Shown here one piece after another: positions 8,945 to 15,006 of a DNA stretch of 40,684 nt. Numbering within the stretch: the stretch's first letter is position 1; every line of letters begins with the position of its first letter. Location: the IMG/VR virus record IMGVR_UViG_3300022745_000010, positions 1 through 40,684 of that record, one strand, 5' to 3'. The translations under genes and the position numbers were made by a program. Under the pieces are notes generated by a model. It saw only the letters and a list, made by a program, of their open reading frames with translations. It was not told where the DNA came from and ran no database searches. The stretch comes from a virus.

Positions 8945-9550
8945 TCAGAGTCCCCCCCGGAGACGGGCAAGGGCACGGAGGTAGGGGTTTTCCTCTTCCT
9001 TGGGCTGGTTGGCGAACGCCGCAGCCGTAGCGCTGGCATCCTGAGGACGGGAAGCCGTAGCGGTCGGGGATTCCCCGAGACCGCGGGCGGACTGGAGGAG
9101 CTTCTCCCCTTCCATCAGGTCCTTCCCCGTCGGGCTGTAGTCGCTTTTGCCCTTGCCACGGAAGGTCGCGTTGACCGACGGAGCGGCTGCGTTGGCGCGC
9201 TGCGCAGCGGCCTCTGCGGGGCCCGCAGACGAGCCTTTGAGCGATCCCATGAGGTCTGCGAGTTCCTGGTCAATCGTCTTTCTGCGTGGCGCTGGAGCGG
9301 CTGCACGAGGCTGCGGAGCTTGGGCCTGGGCAGGAGCCGGAGCAGCGGGTCCCTTCGGCGGAGCTTCGGTCTCCGGGTCAAAGCGGTCCGGCGGGGGGAC
9401 GTAGTTCGGGTCGGCGGCCTCTGCGGCGAGCTGATGCATCTCCGCGAGCGTGAAGGTTCCGGAGTCGGCCTTGTCCTTGTAGAGCTGCGCGGCCCGGGCT
9501 CGCTTGTCGCGCTCCGGGTCATACATCGGAGAGGTAAATCCCATCGTCAT
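8945..9550 (-). CDS. Ala/Pro-rich protein upstream of terminase, unknown
   Basis: A 201-residue protein, polar and low in complexity. The N-terminal 50 residues look helical (SGTFTLAEMHQLAAEAA), the middle is Ala/Pro-rich linker, and the C-terminus ends with PYLRALARLRGGL. Its stop abuts the ATG of terL. This position would suit a packaging accessory or small terminase, but no DNA-binding motif is clear. The protein at 10644-11186 is the alternative small-subunit candidate. Confidence 0.75.
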   Translation of the reverse strand: MTMGFTSPMYDPERDKRARAAQLYKDKADSGTFTLAEMHQLAAEAADPNYVPPPDRFDPETEAPPKGPAAPAPAQAQAPQPRAAAPAPRRKTIDQELADLMGSLKGSSAGPAEAAAQRANAAAPSVNATFRGKGKSDYSPTGKDLMEGEKLLQSARGLGESPTATASRPQDASATAAAFANQPKEEENPYLRALARLRGGL

Positions 9551-9762
9551 TTTGCTACCTCGGTAGGGTCAAAGAGTTCGGTTCCGGTCAGGACGAGTCG
9601 GATGGCTTCCTCTTCGGGGATGCCTGCGTCTGGAAGTTCCACGGAGATGGCGTCTTCTGCGCCGTGGCAGCGCGCGCGGACTTCCACGGACCGTTTGCCG
9701 GGGATGTAGTCCACGAGTTCCACAGCCTCTACGCGCTTGAGGCACGTTCGGCAGCGGGGCAT
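9547..9762 (-). CDS. Small putative zinc-binding protein
   Basis: A 71-residue protein starting MPRCRTC with a CxxC pair and a later RCH, a possible partial zinc site. Most of the rest is acidic. The ATG at 9762 has a strong AGGAGG-type Shine-Dalgarno. An in-frame TTG at 9843 overlaps the upstream stop as TTGA and would add 27 basic residues (KKRKFFQSLRHK). Both starts are plausible. Function is unknown; the stop overlaps the next ATG. Confidence 0.7.
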   Translation of the reverse strand: MPRCRTCLKRVEAVELVDYIPGKRSVEVRARCHGAEDAISVELPDAGIPEEEAIRLVLTGTELFDPTEVAK

Positions 9763-9839
9763 GTTGACGCCCTCCTCCTGATGGCTCCCTTCGGGAAGGT
9801 AGAGCTTGTGACGAAGACTTTGGAAGAACTTACGCTTTT

Positions 9840-10151
9840 TCAATGGTACACCACCTCTCCGCCCGTTCCGCCGTAGTCGCAAAGCTGCTCTGCCGGGGGC
9901 TCAGATACGAACGCATGAAAACCGTGCGACTCGTCAGGGTCCTTGGGGAGGTCCATCTTCACGACGACGTGAAGCGGGAGAAGGCACTTCCGACCGAAGT
10001 CCTTGGAATCGGGGTTGATGACTTCCAGCTGAACGCACTGGGCGGACGGCACGAGGGAGATGGAGAAGCCCATGGACTCGGTCACGGCCGAGAAGGCTCC
10101 GCCGGGGAGCGGGATAACTTTGGAGAATGCAACGGTCTTGATGGGAATCAT
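9840..10151 (-). CDS. Hypothetical protein in packaging operon
   Basis: A 103-residue protein with beta-type segments (MIPIKTVAFSKVIPLPGG, LLPLHVVVKMDLPKDPDES) and a Gly-rich C-terminus. The ATG overlaps the stop of the GNAT-like gene. No family is recognised. Consistent codon use and the coupled start and stop support it as a real gene. Confidence 0.75.
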   Translation of the reverse strand: MIPIKTVAFSKVIPLPGGAFSAVTESMGFSISLVPSAQCVQLEVINPDSKDFGRKCLLPLHVVVKMDLPKDPDESHGFHAFVSEPPAEQLCDYGGTGGEVVYH

Positions 10152-10546
10152 TCGTCACCGGAGAGCAGGTAAGGGTTGAACGAGCGGCCTTGCGGACGCT
10201 TGGAGGGGAGAGCGTGTTGGAAGCCAGCTTCCCCGCAGACGGTCAGGACAAGCTTGCGGCCCAGTCCATGACCGCGAAGGTCACGAGGAACGTAAACGTG
10301 AAATAGGCGTCCCTGCGAGCCTGCGACCCAACCCTGGACCACGCACGGGTCACTGCCGACGAGGACATGGAAGAGCTTGGAGTCATAGAGCCGACGAGCC
10401 GCCTTTGCGAGGGAGGGCCCGAGGCCCTTGTGGTTGACGCCCGCGTCCTTGACGACGGAGAGGGCTGAGCGAGTAAACGTGCTGATGAGGTAGGGAACGT
10501 GCTTGTCTTCAGCCGGGATGAGGCTGAGTCCTTGAAAGTCTGTCAT
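10148..10546 (-). CDS. GNAT-family acetyltransferase-like protein
   Basis: A 132-residue protein with a motif resembling GNAT motif A (acetyl-CoA pyrophosphate loop) in 'VPRDLRGHGLGRKLVLTV', preceded by a beta strand (GRLFHVY). N-acetyltransferases of this fold transfer acetyl groups to small molecules or proteins. It sits in the packaging operon between a membrane micropeptide and a hypothetical gene, both overlapping by ATGA. The substrate cannot be inferred. It could modify a virion or host protein. Confidence 0.7.
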   Translation of the reverse strand: MTDFQGLSLIPAEDKHVPYLISTFTRSALSVVKDAGVNHKGLGPSLAKAARRLYDSKLFHVLVGSDPCVVQGWVAGSQGRLFHVYVPRDLRGHGLGRKLVLTVCGEAGFQHALPSKRPQGRSFNPYLLSGDE

Positions 10547-10647
10547 TGTAGACCCCAGATAACGAAGATGACGTAGACGGTAACGTAGATGCCGACGAGC
10601 CAACCGAGGTCTGGCCCTTCCGGCGGGTAGAAGGTTGCGGTTGTCAT
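10543..10647 (-). CDS. 34-residue single-pass membrane micropeptide
   Basis: ATG at 10647, stop at 10543, with ATGA overlaps on both sides. The peptide has a short polar N-terminus (MTTATFYPPEGPDLG) and one hydrophobic helix (WLVGIYVTVYVIFVIWGL). The precise coupling to both neighbours makes chance unlikely. The role is unknown; a holin-like or membrane-tethering peptide is possible, though it is far from the lysis cassette. Confidence 0.7.
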   Translation of the reverse strand: MTTATFYPPEGPDLGWLVGIYVTVYVIFVIWGLQ

Positions 10648-11186
10648 TGCTTGTCCTCAAAGAATGCGGACGTGGTTGCGTTCTTGGAGCGTAGCTTGGC
10701 GGCGGTCTCCGCTTCCCGCGCGCAAAGCTCCCAGGCCGAGAGGGAGTACGTCCGAGCGTTGTTGGCGAACGATGCGCTCTTGACGAGGAAGTCTTGCTGG
10801 CCCTCTTCCAGCCCCAGCTCCAGGAAGTAGGACGCAAAAGCATGGAGGCGCGCTTCGGTCGCAACGATGATGCCGACCCCGGAGCTTACGTAGCCGTGAG
10901 CCTTGGTCAGCTCTGCCATGCGAACCCGACGGTACTGCTCACCACGCTTGAGGTGAACGCGTAAACGTGGGTCAGCTTTCTCTGCCTGCTCGGGCGTCAG
11001 GGAGCCGCGCGTCATGAGAGGCTTCCTCCCGACCGCTGCCGTGTTTCCAGGCTCAAAGGGACGCCCCTGCTTTGGCGACGTTGCGAGGAGTTGTTCCGTC
11101 TGGTCCGCGTTCGCGGGAGTGATGGTTCTTGGTCTCCCAACGCGGGGAGCAAGCTTCCCGTTATGATTCTGTATCAAAGAGTCCAT
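10644..11186 (-). CDS. Candidate terminase small subunit (first gene of packaging operon)
   Basis: A 180-residue protein that opens the late operon. It contains 'GKLAPRVGRPRTI' and 'KQGRPFEPGNTAAVGRKPL', Gly/Arg/Pro-rich stretches like those at the N-terminus of several phage small terminase or DNA-binding proteins. A mainly helical region follows (ARLHAFASYFLELGLEEG). The small subunit recognises phage DNA and hands it to TerL. I infer this from position and composition only. The start chosen is ATG 11186, 7 bases below a promoter-like element; a TTG at 11213 is in frame. Confidence 0.5.
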   Translation of the reverse strand: MDSLIQNHNGKLAPRVGRPRTITPANADQTEQLLATSPKQGRPFEPGNTAAVGRKPLMTRGSLTPEQAEKADPRLRVHLKRGEQYRRVRMAELTKAHGYVSSGVGIIVATEARLHAFASYFLELGLEEGQQDFLVKSASFANNARTYSLSAWELCAREAETAAKLRSKNATTSAFFEDKQ

Positions 11187-11193
11187 GCCTGAG

Positions 11194-11223
11194 ACCCTAG
11201 TCTTTTCCAGCAAAACCAGTCAA
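11194..11223 (-). promoter_or_regulatory. Promoter-like element upstream of packaging operon
   Basis: On the minus strand TTGACT (plus 11218-11223), an 18-base spacer, then TAGGGT (plus 11194-11199). Only 7 bases separate it from the ATG at 11186, so a transcript from it would start at or next to the start codon. It resembles the elements at 27736-27763 and 28940-28968. The -10 match is weak. Confidence 0.4.
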
Positions 11224-11248
11224 CTCTACCTGCAGGCTACAAGGATAC

Positions 11249-11278
11249 TTGACACGGTTTCTGGAGGCATGGCATAAG
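11249..11278 (+). promoter_or_regulatory. Sigma70-like promoter on the plus strand
   Basis: TTGACA (11249-11254), an 18-base spacer, and CATAAG (11273-11278) form a good sigma70-type promoter. Transcription would start near 11285. It points away from all minus-strand genes and has no protein gene in front of it, only hairpins and two terminators. Confidence 0.55.
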
Positions 11279-11284
11279 AACTTA

Positions 11285-11433
11285 TGTGTCTCCCCGACGA
11301 CCCGCCCCTAAGGCGGAGGCGGCGGGGGAGAGTAGAAGCTGAACAGTTGGGCACGTCGGGTAGCCAATAAGTTCTCAGATTGTAGATATAAGGAAAGCTC
11401 TGTCCTGTCCAGGATGGGGCTTTTGCTTTATTG
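11285..11433 (+). ncRNA. Predicted plus-strand small RNA
   Basis: A transcript from the promoter at 11249-11278 would begin near 11285 and end at the first terminator near 11425, or at a second one near 11477. The 5' part folds into a strong GC stem: CTCCCCG near 11290 pairs with CGGGGGAG near 11323, with CCGCC/GGCGG inside. A less structured middle follows, then the terminator hairpin. There is no ribosome-binding site with an open frame. It would be the only plus-strand transcript of the genome. This is inferred from promoter and terminator signals. Confidence 0.45.
11394..11433 (+). terminator. Plus-strand intrinsic terminator 1
   Basis: AAAGCTC (11394-11400) pairs with GGGCTTT (11417-11423) around an inner TCCT-GTCC-AGGA hairpin, followed by a T-rich tail (TTTTGCTTTATT). 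On the minus strand the hairpin is not followed by a clean T-run, so the plus orientation is preferred. Confidence 0.6.
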
Positions 11434-11445
11434 GACCCTGACGCT

Positions 11446-11477
11446 CCAACTGCCTGGAGCTGTTGGGGTTTTTGTTT
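11446..11477 (+). terminator. Plus-strand intrinsic terminator 2
   Basis: CCAAC (11446-11450) pairs with GTTGG (11462-11466) around TGCCTGGAGCT, followed by GGTTTTTGTTT. The stem is short, so it is weaker than the first, but its long T tract in the same orientation suggests tandem termination. Confidence 0.45.
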
Positions 11478-11562
11478 AGGTAATGCTTTTTCATTTGGGG
11501 AAGTTTTTCCGTATGTGGGTCCCTCCCTAAGCCAGCAACCGCCCTCAAGGGGGGATATACCC

Positions 11563-11674
11563 CTGCAAGAAGGATGCCACGCTAAAGTACTGCAAGGATT
11601 GGACCAAGTAGCACACCCCCTACCCTTGCTGCAAGGGATGTGCCAGGTTGAGCCACTGCAAGGATTGTGCCAGT
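11563..11674. repeat. Four iteron-like repeats, consensus CTGCAAGGATTGTGCCA
   Basis: Copies of CTGCAAG begin at 11563, 11590, 11629 and 11656. They continue as AAGGATGCCA, GATTGGACCA, GGATGTGCCA and GATTGTGCCA respectively. The spacings are 27, 39 and 27 bases, that is two pairs with equal internal spacing. Such same-orientation short repeats in a non-coding region are typical of initiator-binding sites at replication origins or of repressor arrays. Confidence 0.7.
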
Positions 11675-11699
11675 GATGGGGAACATCGTTGGGAGGGGG

Positions 11700-11741
11700 G
11701 CACCTACTGAAGGCTGCCGAGCACCTACTGAGAGCTACCGA
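11700..11741. repeat. Tandem 21-bp repeat
   Basis: GCACCTACTGAAGGCTGCCGA (11700-11720) is followed directly by GCACCTACTGAGAGCTACCGA (11721-11741), with three differences. A third, degenerate piece (GAGCTACTGA) follows near 11752. It lies next to the iteron array. Confidence 0.75.
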
Positions 11742-11787
11742 GAGCCCCCTAGAGCTACTGAGCGCCCTAGGAGACACCAGGAAGCCC

Positions 11788-11823
11788 CAAAAGCAAAGAC
11801 CCTCTACCGCTAGGGTAGAAGGG
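11788..11823 (-). terminator. Terminator of the early gene cluster
   Basis: On the minus strand CCCTTCTACC pairs with GGTAGAGGG (9 bp, loop CTAGC; plus 11800-11823), followed by TCTTTGCTTTT. It lies just after the stop of the last gene of the 13934-11846 cluster, so it ends that transcript before the control region. Confidence 0.8.
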
Positions 11824-11845
11824 CCAAAGGCTGTAGGAAGCGATT

Positions 11846-12169
11846 CTAGGCTGTAGGAGCGTCCACTAGACCTACACGCCACCAAGTGCCATTCGTCTCA
11901 TCCCACAGAAAGAAAGCGTATGGGATACCAGCTACGCTGTCATCCACAAGCGCACTGTGTAGGCTATCGTCCCCATTCCCAGAGAAGGCAGCCAGGGCGA
12001 GGCCTTCCGCCTTGTGGTCTAGCTCGGGAGCGATAGACCGCGAGCATACCTCTATGAAGAGCGTATCCAGAGGGTCGGCGGGATGCACCGCAATCCAAAG
12101 GGAACCATCGCTACCGGCAATAACCGTGCCAGCGTAGTCCCGTACCGTCGTGTTATGGGTCGTTTTCAT
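11846..12169 (-). CDS. Hypothetical protein, last gene of early cluster
   Basis: A 107-residue protein with beta-type segments (VRDYAGTVIAGSDGSLWIAV) and an aromatic C-terminal part (GIPYAFFLWDETNGTWWRVG). The ATG at 12169 overlaps the previous stop as ATGA, which favours it over a longer in-frame version. No family is recognised. It is followed by a terminator. Confidence 0.75.
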   Translation of the reverse strand: MKTTHNTTVRDYAGTVIAGSDGSLWIAVHPADPLDTLFIEVCSRSIAPELDHKAEGLALAAFSGNGDDSLHSALVDDSVAGIPYAFFLWDETNGTWWRVGLVDAPTA

Positions 12170-12531
12170 CGCTTGTCGGCTTTCTCTTGAAGGTCGCTTT
12201 CCGCGCACGCCAGGTCGTCTAGAAGGCCGGGGAACGCTGCAGCGGGATGCGGTAGCTCGCTCCCGTCGTCGTCGCTGCCAGGGTAGACGGCGCAGGCCAC
12301 TACCAGCGCGTGCAGGTCAAGCTCGCTCATGGCCGTCCCTAGGCTACAGTAAGACGCGTAGACCTCCTTCCACCGTCCACGGCGGCCTTTTCGCACGTCA
12401 AGGGCTACCGTGTAGGTTTCCCGTCCCGACCTGCCAGAGCAACGCCAGTCATAATCCCACCGTACACGCCATGCCTCTCCGGTCGTGCGGTAGGTGTTTA
12501 CGATGCACTGGCGGTTCTTAAAGATTCTCAT
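12166..12531 (-). CDS. Hypothetical protein
   Basis: A 121-residue protein, basic and aromatic in its first half (WRVRWDYDWRC, LDVRKGRRGRWKEVYASY) and acidic in its second (LDDLACAESDLQEKADKR). Coupled at both ends by ATGA. Its composition allows nucleic-acid binding, but no motif is recognised. Confidence 0.75.
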   Translation of the reverse strand: MRIFKNRQCIVNTYRTTGEAWRVRWDYDWRCSGRSGRETYTVALDVRKGRRGRWKEVYASYCSLGTAMSELDLHALVVACAVYPGSDDDGSELPHPAAAFPGLLDDLACAESDLQEKADKR

Positions 12532-12710
12532 CGGCTCACCCCCGTCGTCTCTACCACCGTAGCGGCCCCTGCAATCGCTGTAGCGCGCTCTGCGAACCTC
12601 GCCGCATACCTGATAGCCGCGGAGCGTGAAGCGAGTCCCACGCGTGCCTGGAGGAGCTGCAAAGCCTTGTCGGTTTCTTCGTCCAACGTGATGGAAATTT
12701 TCGGAATCAC
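12528..12710 (-). CDS. Ribbon-helix-helix DNA-binding protein
   Basis: A 60-residue protein beginning with a beta ribbon and two helices (PKISITLDEETDKALQLL, then LASRSAAIRYAARF), the signature of ribbon-helix-helix transcription factors, which bind operators as dimers. The start is GTG at 12710, overlapping the upstream stop as GTGA; the longer open frame upstream does not look coding. It is a likely phage regulator and the clearest transcription-factor candidate here. The operators are unknown; repeats at 11563-11741 and 14138-14167 are candidates. Confidence 0.8.
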   Translation of the reverse strand: MIPKISITLDEETDKALQLLQARVGLASRSAAIRYAARFAERATAIAGAATVVETTGVSR

Positions 12711-13006
12711 TTGTCCCACCCTTTCCCGTAAAGAACGCGAACCTCGCCAAGCAACCGCCCATCCTTGCGACGCCGGAAAACCAGCGTGTCCCGCTTCGTC
12801 CCGTCCGCTTCGCCCCAAGCGCCATCCCATTCAATGGCGACCGGTACGCGTCCCGCGAGTGCCCGCTTCCCGATGGCTTCCGCGTGAGCATCGGCCGTCC
12901 GCTCCGACTTGCACCGGCGCGCGTCCGCGTCGCACCTATGCAGGTCGTTTACACAGCCTTCGCTACTGAGTTCGTAACGTATCACCTCAAAAGATGCTGT
13001 AAACAT
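12707..13006 (-). CDS. Hypothetical protein
   Basis: A 99-residue protein with an N-terminal beta-type segment (FTASFEVIRYELSS), a charged middle with three Cys, and a basic beta-rich C-terminus (DTLVFRRRKDGRLLGEVRVL). Its stop overlaps the GTG of the ribbon-helix-helix gene, which suggests coupled translation. No family recognised. Confidence 0.75.
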   Translation of the reverse strand: MFTASFEVIRYELSSEGCVNDLHRCDADARRCKSERTADAHAEAIGKRALAGRVPVAIEWDGAWGEADGTKRDTLVFRRRKDGRLLGEVRVLYGKGWDK

Positions 13007-13015
13007 GGTGTCTCC

Positions 13016-13462
13016 TCAGCGCTTGCTTTTCGCGTCTTTGATGTACGCCTGTGTAGGATAGTCAAAACCTTCAGCCGTCACCCATTCGTCACACTCCGCC
13101 AGAATGGCGGCAATCGCGAGGGTATCCGAGGAGCCGTAGCGGCCAGAGCGCCGAGAAGCGCGGTACCAGGTACGCGCCGCGGTAAGCGCGGCTGCGTTGG
13201 TGTCAAGGTAGCTCGCGAGGTCAAGCGTACCAGCGTGGGCGGCGTCTTGAATCCTGCGAAGGTGTCCCAGAAAGCACCCGTAGGCAGCAACGTCTACGGG
13301 GCAAGGGTAGTACGCATTCGCAAAGCGCTTGCCCATGGCGCGATGCTTGCGCTCCTCTGCGATAAGCGTTGCTCCGTCGGCGCTGGCGAGAACGCTCATA
13401 TCTTGCTCAAGGCGCTTGAGCGCGCGGCGAATAGCCTGGTTCCGCGTAGGACGGGCACTCAC
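13016..13462 (-). CDS. Hypothetical helical protein
   Basis: A 148-residue, mainly helical and basic protein (RNQAIRRALKRLEQDMSVL at the N-terminus; YGCFLGHLRRIQDAAHAG in the middle). Overlaps the next upstream gene by ATGA. No known domain is recognised. Confidence 0.75.
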   Translation of the reverse strand: MSARPTRNQAIRRALKRLEQDMSVLASADGATLIAEERKHRAMGKRFANAYYPCPVDVAAYGCFLGHLRRIQDAAHAGTLDLASYLDTNAAALTAARTWYRASRRSGRYGSSDTLAIAAILAECDEWVTAEGFDYPTQAYIKDAKSKR

Positions 13463-13656
13463 AGTGCACCCCGCGCCGCTTCGCGAGCCGCAAGCTCACA
13501 GCCCACGGACGCGGCGAGCGCGTCGTAGCGGGCAACGCGCGGGAAACGCTGGCGAAGGGCGGCCGCCTCGTAGTGAGCCGCTTTGCGGTCATCGCCAAGG
13601 GCGGAAAAGATTGAAGCCATGATGAGGGCGGAAGATGCGGTCATGTTGGTTTTCAT
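13459..13656 (-). CDS. Small Ala-rich helical protein
   Basis: A 65-residue protein (MKTNMTASSALIMASIFSAL at the start) with two or more helices. ATG 13656 was chosen because GGAG lies 11 bases upstream and a good promoter (13694-13722) lies just before it. A GTG at 13758 overlaps the upstream stop as GTGA and would add 34 basic residues. If that start is used, the promoter would be inside the gene. Function unknown. Confidence 0.6.
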   Translation of the reverse strand: MKTNMTASSALIMASIFSALGDDRKAAHYEAAALRQRFPRVARYDALAASVGCELAAREAARGAL

Positions 13657-13693
13657 TGTGTTTCTAGCTCCGTTGTCGTTGCGGTGTGTAGTG

Positions 13694-13722
13694 AGTATGT
13701 ATCTGTTACCGGTTGCCGTCAA
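13694..13722 (-). promoter_or_regulatory. Sigma70-like promoter
   Basis: On the minus strand TTGACG (plus 13717-13722), 17-base spacer, CATACT (plus 13694-13699). The predicted start near 13687 leaves about a 30-base leader with a GGAG ribosome-binding site before ATG 13656. Confidence 0.55.
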
Positions 13723-13754
13723 GAATCTTTTCGTCGTTCGTGTCGTTTTCTTTT

Positions 13755-13934
13755 TCACCCTTCCGTGACAACGGCGTCGCCGATAGCAGCCGCGAGGGCG
13801 GCCGATTCTGCCTTGGTCACCGCGGCGACGACCACGAAGCCCGCGACGACGGAAGGCGCGAGGCCTGCGTTCTGCAGGCGGACCACAAGGCGGACGGTTT
13901 CGCGGTGAGTGCCCATTTTGATTCGCGTCGTCAT
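13755..13934 (-). CDS. Small hypothetical protein, Ala/Val-rich
   Basis: A 59-residue protein (MTTRIKMGTHRETVRLVVRL, then an Ala/Val-rich second half). AGGA lies 8 bases before the ATG at 13934. The first half is basic and helical, the second half is hydrophobic but with scattered charges, so a membrane segment is uncertain. It appears to be the first gene of the early cluster. Confidence 0.65.
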   Translation of the reverse strand: MTTRIKMGTHRETVRLVVRLQNAGLAPSVVAGFVVVAAVTKAESAALAAAIGDAVVTEG

Positions 13935-14137
13935 GCCAGTCCTATAGCTAGCGCCGTGCCAGCTCCACCGCATGCCTACCTAGTGGGTGATTCGTACGCA
14001 TAGCTAAGTGATTCCGACGACTTAACCTGTCTCCGATGTTCGCTCGGAAACAGGCAGGGTATGACTTCCGTGTCATGGCGTCCAAACGGCAACCGTCGCA
14101 AGTAGGCGATGTTGCTAGCTTTGGGCGCCTTTTCACG

Positions 14138-14167
14138 TTTTGCGTACCACGTAAAACTTTGCGTACC
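14138..14167. repeat. Direct repeat of TTTGCGTACC, possible operator
   Basis: TTTTGCGTACC at 14138-14148 and TTTGCGTACC at 14158-14167 lie 19 bases apart, placing them on the same face of the helix. The interval holds an inverted pair GTTTT...AAAAC. This arrangement suits a dimeric regulator. Confidence 0.45.
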
Positions 14168-14412
14168 TTCGCCGGATACCTCCTTAGTGCATGCGAGCGC
14201 GCGCACGTAGCAAGATGCATGCCAATCCTTGGCACCGAGGCCAAAAACGAGGTCTTCCCCGGCGAGGTCGGCCCGAGCTGGGAAACCCTCCCGTAACGAG
14301 GCCCTTTTATTGGGGGACTTTCACAGCCCGGCGCAGAATCCTCAGCCCTCGTAGCAGCCCGCTTCGGGGGCTTCTGCATGGGCGAGTTTGCCTCGCGGAA
14401 GCTAGGTTCCAG

Positions 14413-14448
14413 CAAACGGAAAGGCCCACCTCGGTGAGAGGCGGGCCC
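14413..14448 (-). terminator. Intrinsic terminator after the 14474 gene
   Basis: On the minus strand GGCCCGCCTC and GAGGTGGGCC pair (loop TCACC; plus 14423-14447) followed by TTTCCGTTTG. It lies about 25 bases after the stop of the last gene in the 17201-14474 cluster. Confidence 0.7.
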
Positions 14449-14473
14449 GTAGTGTAGTGGAAAAGTCTAAGTA

Positions 14474-14692
14474 TTAATCGGAAACGAGCGCGTACACCGC
14501 ATCGGGCAGTTGGAATGGGTCAGCGCTTTCGCTCCATCGGCCATTCACCCATGAGCCATTGTGGCCCGCGTTGTACCGGGCAGCGCATCCATACTTGTAA
14601 TAAAACTTTCCATGCTTGTTCAGGAACCCGACAATGCGCATCCCTGCCGGCACCTTGTAGTCGGGTACGGGGTATTTGCGAGCCTTGCTCAT
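14474..14692 (-). CDS. Hypothetical protein with PAGMRxVG motif (paralogue A)
   Basis: A 72-residue protein containing 'KVPAGMRIVGFLNKHGKFYY'. The same PAGMR(I/L)VG segment opens the protein at 15003-15209, so the two are probable paralogues. The ATG at 14692 overlaps the upstream stop as ATGA and follows a GGAAGGAG Shine-Dalgarno. The fold and function are unknown; the Tyr/Trp/Gly-rich second half suggests a small beta domain. Confidence 0.75.
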   Translation of the reverse strand: MSKARKYPVPDYKVPAGMRIVGFLNKHGKFYYKYGCAARYNAGHNGSWVNGRWSESADPFQLPDAVYALVSD

Positions 14693-15006
14693 GCCTTCAT
14701 CTCCTTCCAAATCGTCTTGCTGATGACGACCTTCTCCACACGGTAGTAGTCGTCGTCAATGTCGGGGTCATCTCCGTCTCCGCTGGCCTTCATGTCCGTC
14801 CGTGCCCAGAACTCATCGGGAGCGAGTTCGTCCTGGAAGATGGTCTCCACGTAGTTTCCCCAGCGCCACGTGCCCACAATATCGTCGGTGACGTACTTGA
14901 GCCTCTTCCAGGGCTTTCCGTCCTTGAGGATGAGGTAGTCCTCATCATCGCCGTTCTCGCCAAGCGAGATGCCGTCCTTGCCCGCTGTGAACTTGAGATT
15001 GCTCAT
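14689..15006 (-). CDS. Acidic hypothetical protein
   Basis: A 105-residue acidic protein (NGDDEDYLILKDGKPWKRL; a second acidic stretch GDGDDPDIDDDYY). Overlaps both neighbours by ATGA. It lies between the two PAGMR paralogues. Acidic small phage proteins are sometimes DNA mimics or inhibitors, but nothing specific supports that here. Confidence 0.75.
   Translation of the reverse strand: MSNLKFTAGKDGISLGENGDDEDYLILKDGKPWKRLKYVTDDIVGTWRWGNYVETIFQDELAPDEFWARTDMKASGDGDDPDIDDDYYRVEKVVISKTIWKEMKA

Larger units (their letters stand above)
11187..11845. other. Large non-coding control region, candidate origin
   Basis: This 659-base stretch has no credible protein gene on either strand. It holds a minus-strand promoter-like element for the packaging operon, a plus-strand promoter followed by two plus-strand terminators, four iteron-like repeats, a tandem 21-bp repeat, and the terminator of the minus-strand early genes. 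It is the most repeat-dense part of the genome and the best origin candidate. Confidence 0.7.
13935..14473. other. Intergenic region with direct repeats and a terminator
   Basis: About 540 bases with no convincing gene. It contains the terminator at 14413-14448, a GC hairpin near 14358-14374 (AGCCCGCTTCGGGGGCT), two copies of TTTGCGTACC about two helical turns apart at 14139 and 14158, and a related GCGTACG near 13993 on the minus strand. It lies upstream of the early cluster and may hold its operator, but no strong promoter for the 13934 gene is obvious. Confidence 0.5.

Noticed and set aside
11563-11674. CRISPR-like array
   Set aside because: Repeats are only about 17 bases, imperfect and spaced 27, 39 and 27 bases, which fits iterons and not CRISPR.
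11226-11885. Minus-strand open frame of 219 codons over the control region
   Set aside because: Ser/Pro/Cys/Trp-rich sequence without protein character, running through repeats, promoters and terminators; treated as non-coding.
13976-14206. Minus-strand frame of 76 codons (GTG start) in the 13935-14473 gap
   Set aside because: The middle looks partly protein-like, but there is no good ribosome-binding site for the start, no coupling to neighbours, and direct repeats run through it. It may be a decayed gene; evidence is insufficient.
14036-14296. Plus-strand frame of 86 codons in the same gap
   Set aside because: No ribosome-binding site, wrong strand for the genome, and no domain.
14358-14374. 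GC hairpin as a further terminator
   Set aside because: AGCCCGCTTCGGGGGCT has no T-run on either strand after the stem.
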